This document shows, in pieces, positions 19,108 through 29,167 of a stretch of 55,963 nt of DNA. The DNA is taken from NCBI GenBank assembly GCA_902603305.1, contig CACKUI010000004.1, positions 1-55,963 of the forward strand, read 5' to 3'. This DNA comes from an uncultured Pelagibacteraceae bacterium. GTDB lineage: Bacteria; Pseudomonadota; Alphaproteobacteria; Pelagibacterales; Pelagibacteraceae. A program made the position numbers and the translations under genes. The first letter of the stretch is position 1. The number at the start of each line of letters is the position of its first letter. Below the pieces are notes generated by a model. The model searched no databases and had not been told where the DNA came from. It saw nothing but the letters and a program-made list of their open reading frames with translations.

Positions 19108-20541
19108 ATGTTAGAAAAAAGAAATTTTTATATAAATGGTAAATGGGTAGAACCAAAAAATTCTAAAGACATTCAAGTAATAAATCCTGCCACAGAAAAA
19201 AGTTGTGCAGTTATTTCACTGGGTGGAAAAGAAGATGTTGATGATGCGGTATCAGCTGCAAAAACTGCTTTTCAAACATGGGGTTTCACAAAAAAAGAAG
19301 ATAGGATTAAACTATTAGAAAAGTTCTATGAGCTATATAAAAAAAGATGGAATGACACTACAGAAGCAATAATGATGGAAATGGGTGCTCCCAAAGATTT
19401 TGCATCGAAACTTCAGACTGGTACAGGCGCAAGTCATACGAAATCATTCATAAAGTATCTTAAAGCTTTTGACTTTGAAAAACCTTTAGGAGATCATGCA
19501 CAAGATCAGAGAATTATTTATGAACCCAAAGGAGTTTGCGTATTAATAACGCCTTGGAATTGGCCAATGAATCAAGTTTGTTTAAAAGTAATCCCAGCTT
19601 TAGCAGCAGGATGTACTATGATCTTAAAACCTTCTGAGCTAGCACCTTTATCATCAATGATACTTGCAGAACTTATTGATGAGGCAGGTTTTCCAAAAGG
19701 TGTATTTAATTTAGTTAATGGAGATGGGGAAACTACAGGCAATGCACTGACCAGTCATAAAGATGTAAATATGATATCTTTTACAGGTTCAACAAGAGCT
19801 GGAGCTCTAATTTCTCAAAACGCAGCAAAAGACTTTAAAAGGGTAAGTCTTGAATTAGGTGGAAAAGGAGCAAATATTATTTTTGAAGATGCAGATTCTG
19901 AGGCAATTGAAAGAGGAGCTGCACGATGTTTTAGAAATTCAGGCCAATCATGTAATGCACCTACAAGAATGCTCGTAGAAAAATCAATCTATCATGATGC
20001 AGTTAACAGATTAAAAAAATTTGCTAATGAATATAAAGTTGATATTCCCCAAAAAGAAGGAGATCACATTGGTCCGGTAATATCAGAAACACAATATAAT
20101 AAAATTCAAGGTTTAATAAAAAAGGGTATAGATGAAGGCGCTAATTTAATAGCTGGGGGACCTGGAAAACCTGATGGTTTGAAAGATGGTTATTACGTAA
20201 AGCCAACTGTTTTTGCTGATGTAAATAATAATATGGAAATCGCCAGAACTGAGATTTTTGGTCCAGTATTATCAGTAATTCCATTTGAAACAGAAGAGGA
20301 GGCAATAGAAATTGCAAATGATACTCCATATGGTTTAACAAATTATATTCAAACTGAAGATCAAGAAAAAGTTAAAAGAGTTGCAAGAAAGCTTAGATCT
20401 GGGATGATAGTTGCTAATACAGCTTCACTAGCTGTAGATGCTCCATTTGGAGGATTTAAACACTCTGGAATAGGAAGAGAAGGTGGAAAAGAAGGTTTAT
20501 TAGAATTTTTAGAAGTAAAATCTATTGGTGGTTGGAATTAA
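19108..20541 (+). CDS. NAD(P)-dependent aldehyde dehydrogenase
   Basis: TPWNWPMNQ, SFTGSTRAGALI, LELGGKGANIIF, CFRNSGQSCNAPTRMLV (catalytic Cys), EIFGPVLSVIPF. Confidence 0.94.
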   Translation: MLEKRNFYINGKWVEPKNSKDIQVINPATEKSCAVISLGGKEDVDDAVSAAKTAFQTWGFTKKEDRIKLLEKFYELYKKRWNDTTEAIMMEMGAPKDFASKLQTGTGASHTKSFIKYLKAFDFEKPLGDHAQDQRIIYEPKGVCVLITPWNWPMNQVCLKVIPALAAGCTMILKPSELAPLSSMILAELIDEAGFPKGVFNLVNGDGETTGNALTSHKDVNMISFTGSTRAGALISQNAAKDFKRVSLELGGKGANIIFEDADSEAIERGAARCFRNSGQSCNAPTRMLVEKSIYHDAVNRLKKFANEYKVDIPQKEGDHIGPVISETQYNKIQGLIKKGIDEGANLIAGGPGKPDGLKDGYYVKPTVFADVNNNMEIARTEIFGPVLSVIPFETEEEAIEIANDTPYGLTNYIQTEDQEKVKRVARKLRSGMIVANTASLAVDAPFGGFKHSGIGREGGKEGLLEFLEVKSIGGWN

Positions 20542-21725
20542 TTTAAAGATTTATTTTTAATACCATCTAAAAAACTAATACATTTTTTAATTTCAGATAG
20601 TTTTATAAATTCATCAATCTTATGAGCTTGCTTTATAGATCCTGGTCCACATACAACTGTACTAATTCCAATCTCCTGAAATAGTCCTGCTTCTGTTCCG
20701 AAAGAAACTACATCTCTAGAATTATCTCCAGTTATACTTGAAACAAACTCGCATGCTTCTGAGTTAGGAACCCTATCGAAACCAGTAATTTCACCTATTA
20801 TGGATTTTTTTATGGAAGATTTTGGATAAATTTTTTGCATTTCTGGTAAAAGAATTTCATTTGTAAATTTATCTATTTCGTTATTTAAGAAAATTCCATC
20901 TTCTTTAACTACAGGTCTTGTCTCCCAGTTTACATGACATTTATCAGCAATGACGTTGTGTGCTATGCCACCAAAAATTCCACCAATTTGTAAAGTTGAA
21001 TAAGGTGGTTCAAAGATCGAGTCTTTTAATTGTCTAGATTTAAGATTTTCTTTTAATTCTAATAGTTTATTCACATATCTTGCAGCAAATTCAACTGCAC
21101 TCACACCTTTTTCTGGTTGTGAACTATGCCCCGCAAGACCTTCAAAATATGTTGTATATTCATAACATCCTTTGTGTGCATCTATTATTTTCATATTGGT
21201 TGGTTCACCAACAATGCAAATACAATCATGAATTTCTCTTTTTTTTAATTCTTTAATTAATATAGGTGCACCTATGCAAGCAGTTTCCTCGTCAAACGTA
21301 AATGAAAAATGAATATCTCTGTCTAAATTTGAAGAAGAGAAAATAGGTGCGTATGCTAATGCACATGCTATAAATCCTTTCATATCACATGAGCCTCTAC
21401 CAAATAATTTGTCATCTTTGATTGTTGCATCAAAAGGATCTGTTGCCCATCCTTTAGAAACTGGAACTACATCAGTATGTCCAGATAAAATAATTGGTTT
21501 TTTTTTACTCTTTTTTTTAGCTTTTATAGTTGAAAATAGATTTACTCTTTTTTCTTCTTCATCATATGTTCTAAAGGATACTGCGCCCAATGAATTTAAA
21601 ATATTATCGCAATAGTCAATTAGTTGAGTATTGTTTTCACCAGAAACAGTTTTAAAAGCAATTAAATCTTTTAGTATCTTAATAGAATTACTATATATTT
21701 CTTCTAAATTATTTCCTGTACTCAT
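20538..21725 (-). CDS. argE: Acetylornithine deacetylase / M20 peptidase (ArgE-like)
   Basis: LSGHTDVVPVSKGW, GRGSCDMKGFIA, FDEETACIGA, FGTEAGLFQEIGISTVVCGPGSIKQAHKIDEFI. Confidence 0.88.
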   Translation of the reverse strand: MSTGNNLEEIYSNSIKILKDLIAFKTVSGENNTQLIDYCDNILNSLGAVSFRTYDEEEKRVNLFSTIKAKKKSKKKPIILSGHTDVVPVSKGWATDPFDATIKDDKLFGRGSCDMKGFIACALAYAPIFSSSNLDRDIHFSFTFDEETACIGAPILIKELKKREIHDCICIVGEPTNMKIIDAHKGCYEYTTYFEGLAGHSSQPEKGVSAVEFAARYVNKLLELKENLKSRQLKDSIFEPPYSTLQIGGIFGGIAHNVIADKCHVNWETRPVVKEDGIFLNNEIDKFTNEILLPEMQKIYPKSSIKKSIIGEITGFDRVPNSEACEFVSSITGDNSRDVVSFGTEAGLFQEIGISTVVCGPGSIKQAHKIDEFIKLSEIKKCISFLDGIKNKSLN

Positions 21726-21750
21726 TTATTTTTAATTATATATTAAATTT

Positions 21751-22092
21751 ATGAAAGAACAAATAACCTACGACATTTATGACAAAGTAGATATTAGAGT
21801 AGGAACAGTAATATCGGTAAAAAAAAATGAAAAAGCAAGGAAACCATCTCTTGTTGTTGAGGTTGACTTTGGGAAAGATATAGGAATTAAGCAATCATCA
21901 GCACAGATAACTCATTATTATAATGAGGAAAATCTAGTCGGGAAACAAGTTATTGGCATATGTAACTTTCCTGAAAAAAATATAGCAGGTATTGTCTCTC
22001 AGGTTTTAATACTTGGTTCTATAGATGAGGAAGGCAAAGTTGTTCTTGTTCACCCATCCCAAAAAGTAGAAAATGGTTTGCCTGTAGCATAA
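21751..22092 (+). CDS. csaA: CsaA-like tRNA-binding domain protein
   Basis: VDIRVGTVISV, SSAQIT, GKQVIGICNFPEKNIAG motifs, 113 aa. Confidence 0.88.
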   Translation: MKEQITYDIYDKVDIRVGTVISVKKNEKARKPSLVVEVDFGKDIGIKQSSAQITHYYNEENLVGKQVIGICNFPEKNIAGIVSQVLILGSIDEEGKVVLVHPSQKVENGLPVA

Positions 22093-22094
22093 AC

Positions 22095-22685
22095 ATGCAC
22101 CCCGAATTACTGTCTCTATGTTTGTTTATGTTTGTTACGAGCTGTTCTCCAGGACCAAATAATATTGTTGCCTCTCACTCTGGATTTAATCACGGTTTTA
22201 AAAAAACTATTCCTTTGATGTTGGGGGTAATTTTTGGATTCACATTTATGTTAGCTGTAATTAACTTTGGTTTAATAAATATATTTAAGCTTTATCCAAT
22301 ACTCCAAAAAGGTTTAATAATAACGGGTACAATCTTTTTAATATATTTGTCTTATAAAATATCATTTTCAAAATCATCAAGTGAAAGTGATAATTTAAAA
22401 CCAGTAAATTTTGTTGAAACATTTCTATATCAATTTCTAAACCCTAAAGGAGTAATTGTAGCTATAATTGCAGTTTCTACCTATGTAGAGTCTGGTGGAA
22501 ACTTTATTTCATATTCAATTTGGTTATTAAGCATTGCCTTTTTGTTTGCAGTTATTAGTATTATTTTTTGGACTATAATTGGAAAATTTATGAGGAAATT
22601 CGCGACAAATGAGAAATTTATTAAATGGTTTAATTATGTTATGTCGGCACTCTTATTAAGCTGTATAGCAACTTTTTATTACTAA
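22095..22685 (+). CDS. LysE/RhtB-family amino-acid exporter
   Basis: TSCSPGPNNIVASHSGFNHGFKKTIPLMLGV, FLNPKGVIVAI. Confidence 0.88.
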   Translation: MHPELLSLCLFMFVTSCSPGPNNIVASHSGFNHGFKKTIPLMLGVIFGFTFMLAVINFGLINIFKLYPILQKGLIITGTIFLIYLSYKISFSKSSSESDNLKPVNFVETFLYQFLNPKGVIVAIIAVSTYVESGGNFISYSIWLLSIAFLFAVISIIFWTIIGKFMRKFATNEKFIKWFNYVMSALLLSCIATFYY

Positions 22686-22690
22686 AAAAT

Positions 22691-25366
22691 ATGAAACCAG
22701 GAAATCAAAATTCATTTAAATGTCTAAAAGAAATATCAGTAAATGGAAAAAATTATTCATATTATTCACTAAAAGAAGCAGAGAAAAATGGTTTGGAAGG
22801 CATAAATAAATTACCAAAATCAATAAAAGTCTTACTTGAAAATCTTCTTAGATATGAAGACAATGTGACAGTTAATAAAGAACAAATTTTGGCGATTAAA
22901 GAGTGGTTAAATTCAAAAAAATCCAAAACAGAAATTGCATATAGACCTGCAAGAGTGCTTTTGCAAGATTATACAGGTATACCAGCTGTAGCTGATCTTG
23001 CTGCAATGAGGGATACAGTTAAGGAAAAGAATAAGGATCCAAATACCATTAACCCTCTTTCTTCTGTTGATCTAGTGATCGACCATTCAGTTCAAGTGGA
23101 TAAGTTTGCAACAAAGAATTCATTAAAAGAAAATGTTGATATTGAGTTTGATAGAAACTTTGAGAGATATTCTTTTTTAAAATGGGGACAACAGGCTTTT
23201 AATAATTTTAGAATTGTTCCTCCAGGTACAGGAATTTGTCACCAAGTAAATTTAGAATACTTATCAAAAGTAGTTTGGAATGAAAAATTTGAGGATAAAG
23301 AGTACTTATTTCCAGATACGCTAGTTGGCACTGATAGCCATACTACAATGGTTAATGGGTTATCAGTGCTAGGTTGGGGTGTTGGAGGAATTGAGGCAGA
23401 AGCTGGTATGCTGGGACAACCTATATCAATGTTGATACCAGAAGTAGTTGGATTTGAAATGAAAAATAAGCTACCTGAAGGTACAACTGCTACTGATCTA
23501 GTTTTAACAGTGGTTAAAATGTTAAGAGATAAAGGTGTTGTTGGTAAATTTGTAGAATTTTATGGAGAAGGTCTAAAAAACCTAACACTTGCTGATAGAG
23601 CAACTATTGCAAACATGGCACCTGAGTATGGCGCTACCTGTGGATTTTTCCCAATAGATGATGAAACCTTAAAATATTTAGAATTTTCAGGAAGATCAAA
23701 TGAAAATATTCAAATCGTAGAAAAATATGCAAAAGAACAAAATTTATGGGCAAGTGATGATCTTGTATTCACTGATACTTTATCTCTAGATATGTCTACA
23801 GTAGTACCAACAATTTCTGGACCAAAAAGACCTCAAGATAAAGTTCTTTTAACAGAAGCATCAAAAAATTTTATAAAAGTTTTTGAAGATGTTTGTAAAA
23901 AAAATGAGCCAACAATAGCAAAAGTTAAAGACACAGATTTTGAAATAAAAGATGGAGATATATTAATAGCAGCTATCACGTCATGCACAAATACCTCCAA
24001 TCCAAATGTATTAATTGGTGCAGGACTGTTAGCCAAAAATGCAATCGAAAAAGGTTTAACTGTTAAACCTTGGGTTAAAACCTCATTAGCACCTGGATCA
24101 CAAGTTGTTACTGACTATTTAGATAAAGCTGGTTTAAGCAAATATTTAGATGAATTAGGTTTTAATTTAGTTGGTTATGGTTGTACTACTTGTATTGGTA
24201 ATTCTGGACCCTTGCCAGATAATATTACTGATGCTGTTAAAGAAAATAATTTATACGCAGTTTCAGTTTTGTCTGGAAATAGAAACTTTGAAGGAAGAAT
24301 TTCTCCTTTAGTAAAAGCAAATTATTTAGCTTCACCTCCTCTAGTAGTAGCTTATGCAATCGCAGGATCTATGAGAATGGATTTATATAAAGATCCGTTA
24401 GGAAAAGATAACAAAGGACAAGATGTTTATCTAAAAGACATTTGGCCTTCAAATAAAGAGATTGAAGATACTCTTAAACAATCTTTAAACCCAGAAATGT
24501 TTGTGAACAGATATTCAAATGTCTCTGAAGGACCGGAACAATGGCAAAAAATTAAAGTGGACAAAGGAAGTATTTATAATTGGGAAGAAAATTCTACCTA
24601 TGTAAAAAAACCACCATTTTTTGAAAATTTACCTGATGAACCAGAAGGTTTTAAGGAAATAAAAGATGCAAGACCATTATTAATTTTAGGGGATATGGTA
24701 ACAACAGACCATATATCGCCAGCTGGAAGTATTCAGAAAGAAAGCCCAACAGGAAACTATTTTATGAAGCATCAAATTTTACCCAAAGATTATAATTCTT
24801 ATGGTGCAAGAAGAGGAAATCATGAGGTAATGATGAGAGGAACATTTGCCAATATTAGAATTAAAAATGAAATGGCTCCAGGTACAGAGGGAGGTTTCAC
24901 TAAATTATATCCTGAAGAAAAAGTAATGCCTATTTATGATGCTGTTGTTGAATACAAAAAAAGAGGAACAGATTTAGTAGTATTTGGTGGAAAAGAATAT
25001 GGAACCGGTTCTTCAAGAGATTGGGCTGCAAAAGGAACAAAATTATTAGGTATAAAAGCTGTGATTGCAGAAAGCTTTGAAAGAATACATAGATCTAATC
25101 TTATAGGCATGGGAGTTTTACCTTTGCAGTTTGTAGAAAATATGAATAGACAGAATTTAAACCTAAAAGGGTCAGAATTAATTTCAGTATTAGGTCTTGA
25201 GAAAGGAATTAATCCTGGTGATCATTTAGAAGTTGAAATTAAATATGCAACAGGGGACATTAAAAAAATTAAAATGTTATGCAGAATAGACACTAAAAAT
25301 GAATTAGAATACTACAAGAACGGTGGTATTCTTCAATATGTTCTAAGGAATATGATTAATGGATGA
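22691..25366 (+). CDS. acnA: Aconitate hydratase A
   Basis: VGTDSHTTMVNGLSVLGWGVGGIEAEA, ITSCTNTSNP, GYGCTTCIGNSGPL, GSSRDWAAKGT; 891 aa. Confidence 0.97.
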   Translation: MKPGNQNSFKCLKEISVNGKNYSYYSLKEAEKNGLEGINKLPKSIKVLLENLLRYEDNVTVNKEQILAIKEWLNSKKSKTEIAYRPARVLLQDYTGIPAVADLAAMRDTVKEKNKDPNTINPLSSVDLVIDHSVQVDKFATKNSLKENVDIEFDRNFERYSFLKWGQQAFNNFRIVPPGTGICHQVNLEYLSKVVWNEKFEDKEYLFPDTLVGTDSHTTMVNGLSVLGWGVGGIEAEAGMLGQPISMLIPEVVGFEMKNKLPEGTTATDLVLTVVKMLRDKGVVGKFVEFYGEGLKNLTLADRATIANMAPEYGATCGFFPIDDETLKYLEFSGRSNENIQIVEKYAKEQNLWASDDLVFTDTLSLDMSTVVPTISGPKRPQDKVLLTEASKNFIKVFEDVCKKNEPTIAKVKDTDFEIKDGDILIAAITSCTNTSNPNVLIGAGLLAKNAIEKGLTVKPWVKTSLAPGSQVVTDYLDKAGLSKYLDELGFNLVGYGCTTCIGNSGPLPDNITDAVKENNLYAVSVLSGNRNFEGRISPLVKANYLASPPLVVAYAIAGSMRMDLYKDPLGKDNKGQDVYLKDIWPSNKEIEDTLKQSLNPEMFVNRYSNVSEGPEQWQKIKVDKGSIYNWEENSTYVKKPPFFENLPDEPEGFKEIKDARPLLILGDMVTTDHISPAGSIQKESPTGNYFMKHQILPKDYNSYGARRGNHEVMMRGTFANIRIKNEMAPGTEGGFTKLYPEEKVMPIYDAVVEYKKRGTDLVVFGGKEYGTGSSRDWAAKGTKLLGIKAVIAESFERIHRSNLIGMGVLPLQFVENMNRQNLNLKGSELISVLGLEKGINPGDHLEVEIKYATGDIKKIKMLCRIDTKNELEYYKNGGILQYVLRNMING

Positions 25367-26003
25367 AGAAATAGAAATTATTAATACAAATACAAGAGTT
25401 GAAAAATTAAAAAACTTTTTCGTATCAAAAAGAAAACAATTAATAACTTTGTTAATATTAATCATTTTGATATTGATCACTTTTTTTGGCTATCAAGAGT
25501 TCAAGTCTAGCAGTAAAGAAAAGTTAGCAAATAAATTCAATTCAATTGTTATAAATTTTGAGACAGGCAAAAAAGATAATATAAATAATAATTTGATAGA
25601 AATCATAAATGCTAAAGATAAAACCTATTCTCCATTAGCTTTCTTTTTCTTATTAGATAATGATTTAATAACGTCTATTGATGAAATAAATTCATATTTT
25701 GATCTTCTTATAAATGATGTATCTCTTGGAAAAGAAATTAAAAACTTAACCATATACAAAAAAGGATTATTTAATTCAGACTTCGCAAAAGAAAATGAAT
25801 TATTAGATATACTTAATCCAGTAATAAAATCAGACAGTCTCTGGAAACCACAAGCATTATATCTTATGGCTGAGTTTTATTTATCAAAAAACCAAAAGCA
25901 GAAATCAAAAGAATTCTTTAATCAAATAGCAGAAATGGATAATGTTAGTCCAAAAGTTAAATTAGAAGTCCAAAGAAGGTTACGATCAGATTTCAGTGAA
26001 TAA
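25359..26003 (+). CDS. YfgM-like TPR membrane protein
   Basis: N-terminal single TM (LITLLILIILILITFFGYQEF) and helical repeats; directly upstream of bamB-like gene. Confidence 0.6.
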   Translation: MDEEIEIINTNTRVEKLKNFFVSKRKQLITLLILIILILITFFGYQEFKSSSKEKLANKFNSIVINFETGKKDNINNNLIEIINAKDKTYSPLAFFFLLDNDLITSIDEINSYFDLLINDVSLGKEIKNLTIYKKGLFNSDFAKENELLDILNPVIKSDSLWKPQALYLMAEFYLSKNQKQKSKEFFNQIAEMDNVSPKVKLEVQRRLRSDFSE

Positions 26004-27267
26004 AGCTATTAAATATATAATTATTTTAATATTTTTATCAAATTGTAGTTTCTCAAAAAAGGACGCAGTCGATAATGAGAAATTAATCGATATTTTTAAA
26101 AAAAATGAACCCATTGAAAAAGAATTCAATCAACAATTAAAGATTAAGAAATTAAATACTTTTAAAATAAAACCTTTTCAAAAAAATAACAGCAATAGTA
26201 ATGGAAATATTAATTTTGACTCTAATTTTGATAAATTTTTAACATACAAAATAAATAAAATTGAAAAATTTGACTCAAATCAACCTGAATTATTTTTTAC
26301 AGAAAACGAAAATGTTGTTTTTTTCAATGGAAAAGGTTCAGTTATAAAGTTAAGCAAAGACCTTAAGAAAATATGGGAAATTAATAATTATAATAAAAAA
26401 GAGAGGAAACTTAATCCTATTTTATATTTTGCTCAAGCTGACAAAAGTTTAATTGTAAATGATAATTTGTCAAAAATGTACTCAATTGATTTAAATGATG
26501 GAAAAGTTATTTGGTCAAAATATAGTTCATCATCCTTTAATTCTGATATCAAAGTTTATAAAGATAAATTTTTAACAATAGATTTTGATAACATTATTAG
26601 AGCCATATCTACTAATGATGGAAAGGAATTATGGAATTTTAAAACAGATAATTCTTTTATAAAATCACAAAAAAAACTCTCAATAATTTTGAAAGATGAA
26701 ATTGTTTTTTTTATAAATAACTTAGGAGATGTAACAGCCCTAGATGTAAATAATGGAAGTTTAGTTTGGCAAACACCAACACAAAGTAGTTTAATATATC
26801 AAGACGCATTTAGCTTAGAAAATTCAGACCTAGTTTTTGAAAATAATACAATTTATTTTTCAAATAACAAAAATGAGTTTTTTGCAATAGATGCAAGAAC
26901 AGGAATAATTAAATGGACGCAATCGATAAATTCGAGTTTAAGACCGACTATAATCGAAAGTTTAATCTTTACGGTTTCTAACGAAGGATACCTTTTTGTA
27001 ATAGATGATAGAACTGGCAATATTTTAAGAATTACAGATATTTTGACAAATTTTAAAAATAGAAGAGATATAAAACCAATAGGATTTATACACGGAAAAT
27101 ACAAGATATTTGTCTCATTAAGTAATGGAAGATTATTAACAATTAATTCAGTAACTGGTTTACAAGAAAAGATTACAAAAATACATGGAGCAAAAATTTC
27201 AAGACCCTATGTATTTAAGAACAGTATGTATTTGATAAAAGACAATGCTATAGCCAGAACAAAATAA
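25996..27267 (+). CDS. bamB: BamB-like PQQ-repeat beta-propeller outer-membrane assembly lipoprotein
   Basis: Lipobox-like FLSNCSF; repeats NDGKVIWSKYS, NDGKELWNFK, NNGSLVWQT, RTGIIKWTQS; GTG start overlapping upstream ORF. Confidence 0.8.
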   Translation: MNKAIKYIIILIFLSNCSFSKKDAVDNEKLIDIFKKNEPIEKEFNQQLKIKKLNTFKIKPFQKNNSNSNGNINFDSNFDKFLTYKINKIEKFDSNQPELFFTENENVVFFNGKGSVIKLSKDLKKIWEINNYNKKERKLNPILYFAQADKSLIVNDNLSKMYSIDLNDGKVIWSKYSSSSFNSDIKVYKDKFLTIDFDNIIRAISTNDGKELWNFKTDNSFIKSQKKLSIILKDEIVFFINNLGDVTALDVNNGSLVWQTPTQSSLIYQDAFSLENSDLVFENNTIYFSNNKNEFFAIDARTGIIKWTQSINSSLRPTIIESLIFTVSNEGYLFVIDDRTGNILRITDILTNFKNRRDIKPIGFIHGKYKIFVSLSNGRLLTINSVTGLQEKITKIHGAKISRPYVFKNSMYLIKDNAIARTK

Positions 27268-27695
27268 TGTTTTTAAAGATTTTAGAAAAACTTGGTAGAA
27301 AAAAAGTAGTATTTGATCGAGGTCCATCACACCCAGAATTCGAAAAAGCAAAACCTTGGATGAATAGATATTATATTCTATTCAGACATAGACCAAAGTG
27401 GTTTCCATTTAACATACTAATCCATGAAATGTTAGACGATGATCATGGTGATGGAGTCCATAACCATTTATTTCCTTACATCACAATCATTTTAAGAGGA
27501 GGATATTGGGAAACATTAAAAACAGGAAAAGTTTGGCGAGCACCAGGATATATAGGGTTTAGATCTGCTAATAATTTTCACAGAGTAGACTTAAAGCCAG
27601 GAACTAAACCAATGACAATTTTTTTAGCAGGCCCATATGGATTGAGAAAAGGACCAAGATCGGAATATGGAATTGATTTTAAAACAAAAAAATGA
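27267..27695 (+). CDS. Cupin-like conserved hypothetical protein
   Basis: HDHGDGVHNHLFPYITIILRGGYWE and HRVDLKPG metal-His-like pattern, 142 aa. Confidence 0.55.
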   Translation: MFLKILEKLGRKKVVFDRGPSHPEFEKAKPWMNRYYILFRHRPKWFPFNILIHEMLDDDHGDGVHNHLFPYITIILRGGYWETLKTGKVWRAPGYIGFRSANNFHRVDLKPGTKPMTIFLAGPYGLRKGPRSEYGIDFKTKK

Positions 27696-28744
27696 GTTTG
27701 AAAAAATCTTATCTTAAACACTGCAAAGATAAGGACTTAGAAATAAACGAAAATCAAATAAAAATAGTCCAAAAATTAAGTGAATATTACAATCTTAATT
27801 TCGGGCAGTCATTTATTAAAAAACTATTCAAAGATAAAAAAAAAAAATTAGGCTTTTATTTAGTTGGCGATGTAGGCGTAGGTAAAACTATGATTTTAAA
27901 TTTTTTTTTTGAAAGTTTAAAAGAAAAAAAATCAAGATTACACTTTAACGAGTTTATGGTAGAATTTCACGATTTTATATTTGAAAATAAAAAAAAAGGA
28001 AATGACAAAGGGTTAGAAAAATTTGTTAAAAATTTAAGTAACAATACAAAAATATTATATTTTGATGAATTTCAAGTAACAAATATTGTTGATGCTATGA
28101 TCTTAGGTAAATTATTTGAAAGAATATTTAATGAAAATATAAAAGTTATTTTTTCCTCAAATACAAATATTAAAGATTTATATAAAAATGGATTACAAAG
28201 AGATCAATTCATCCCTTTTTTAAATATTTTAAAAAATAATTGCTCTGAATTAGAACTTAATATTGAAGAAGATTATAGAGCTACAAAAAATACAAATTTA
28301 AGTCGATTTTTGTCTCCAATAGATAATTCATCTAATTTTAAGTTTAACAAATCTTTTAGAAAAGCTACAAAGAATAAAAAACAAACTACTAAGACATTAG
28401 ATGTGAAGGGACGCAAATTAGTATTTGAAAACTTTCACGAAGGAGTCCTTAGAGTTTCTTTTGACGAAATTTGTAATAAAAATCTTGGATCTGAGGACTA
28501 TATTAAAATTGCGAACGAAAGTGACTTTATTTTTATTGAAAATCTTCCTAATTTTAATGAGAGTAATTCAAATCAGCAACAAAGGTTTATAAATTTTATA
28601 GATATTATTTATGAAAAAAAAATACCATTGATGATTAAATCAGAAGTTGAATTAAATTCACTCGAGTCCAATAATAGCATGAAAAAGCCTTTCAAAAGAA
28701 CAGTGAGTCGATTGTATGAACTTACATCACAAAACTTTAATTAA
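27692..28744 (+). CDS. zapE: AFG1-family cell-division ATPase ZapE
   Basis: Walker A GDVGVGKTMIL, HFNEFMVEFHDFI, Walker B ILYFDEFQVTNIVDAMILGKLF. Confidence 0.92.
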   Translation: MSLKKSYLKHCKDKDLEINENQIKIVQKLSEYYNLNFGQSFIKKLFKDKKKKLGFYLVGDVGVGKTMILNFFFESLKEKKSRLHFNEFMVEFHDFIFENKKKGNDKGLEKFVKNLSNNTKILYFDEFQVTNIVDAMILGKLFERIFNENIKVIFSSNTNIKDLYKNGLQRDQFIPFLNILKNNCSELELNIEEDYRATKNTNLSRFLSPIDNSSNFKFNKSFRKATKNKKQTTKTLDVKGRKLVFENFHEGVLRVSFDEICNKNLGSEDYIKIANESDFIFIENLPNFNESNSNQQQRFINFIDIIYEKKIPLMIKSEVELNSLESNNSMKKPFKRTVSRLYELTSQNFN

Positions 28745-28747
28745 TTT

Positions 28748-29167
28748 ATGAAACAAGAATTTTACAATCTAGAAATTAATACAAATGGTCAAAAACTTTA
28801 TGAGTTTACTGATGAAACAATAGAATGGATTAATAATAATAACTTTAAAAGTGGAATTATTAATCTCAGTATACAACACACTAGTGCATCACTAATTGTA
28901 CAAGAAAATGCTGACCCAGATGTACAAAAAGATTTAATTAATTATTTTGATAAATTGGTACCCATGGACAACAAGTTGTATGTCCATACAACTGAGGGAA
29001 AAGATGATATGCCAGCCCACATCAAATCTGCATTAACCAATAATCAAATCTCATTGAGTATAAAAGATAATGAATTACTGCTAGGAACTTGGCAAGGTAT
29101 ATATTTGTTTGAACACAGGTTAGAGGCAACAACAAGAACTGTAATCCATCATTTTATTGGAGACTAA
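28748..29167 (+). CDS. YjbQ/UPF0047 family protein (secondary thiamine-phosphate synthase family)
   Basis: INLSIQHTSASLIVQENADPDVQKDL, HIKSAL, GTWQGIYLFEHR. Confidence 0.9.
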   Translation: MKQEFYNLEINTNGQKLYEFTDETIEWINNNNFKSGIINLSIQHTSASLIVQENADPDVQKDLINYFDKLVPMDNKLYVHTTEGKDDMPAHIKSALTNNQISLSIKDNELLLGTWQGIYLFEHRLEATTRTVIHHFIGD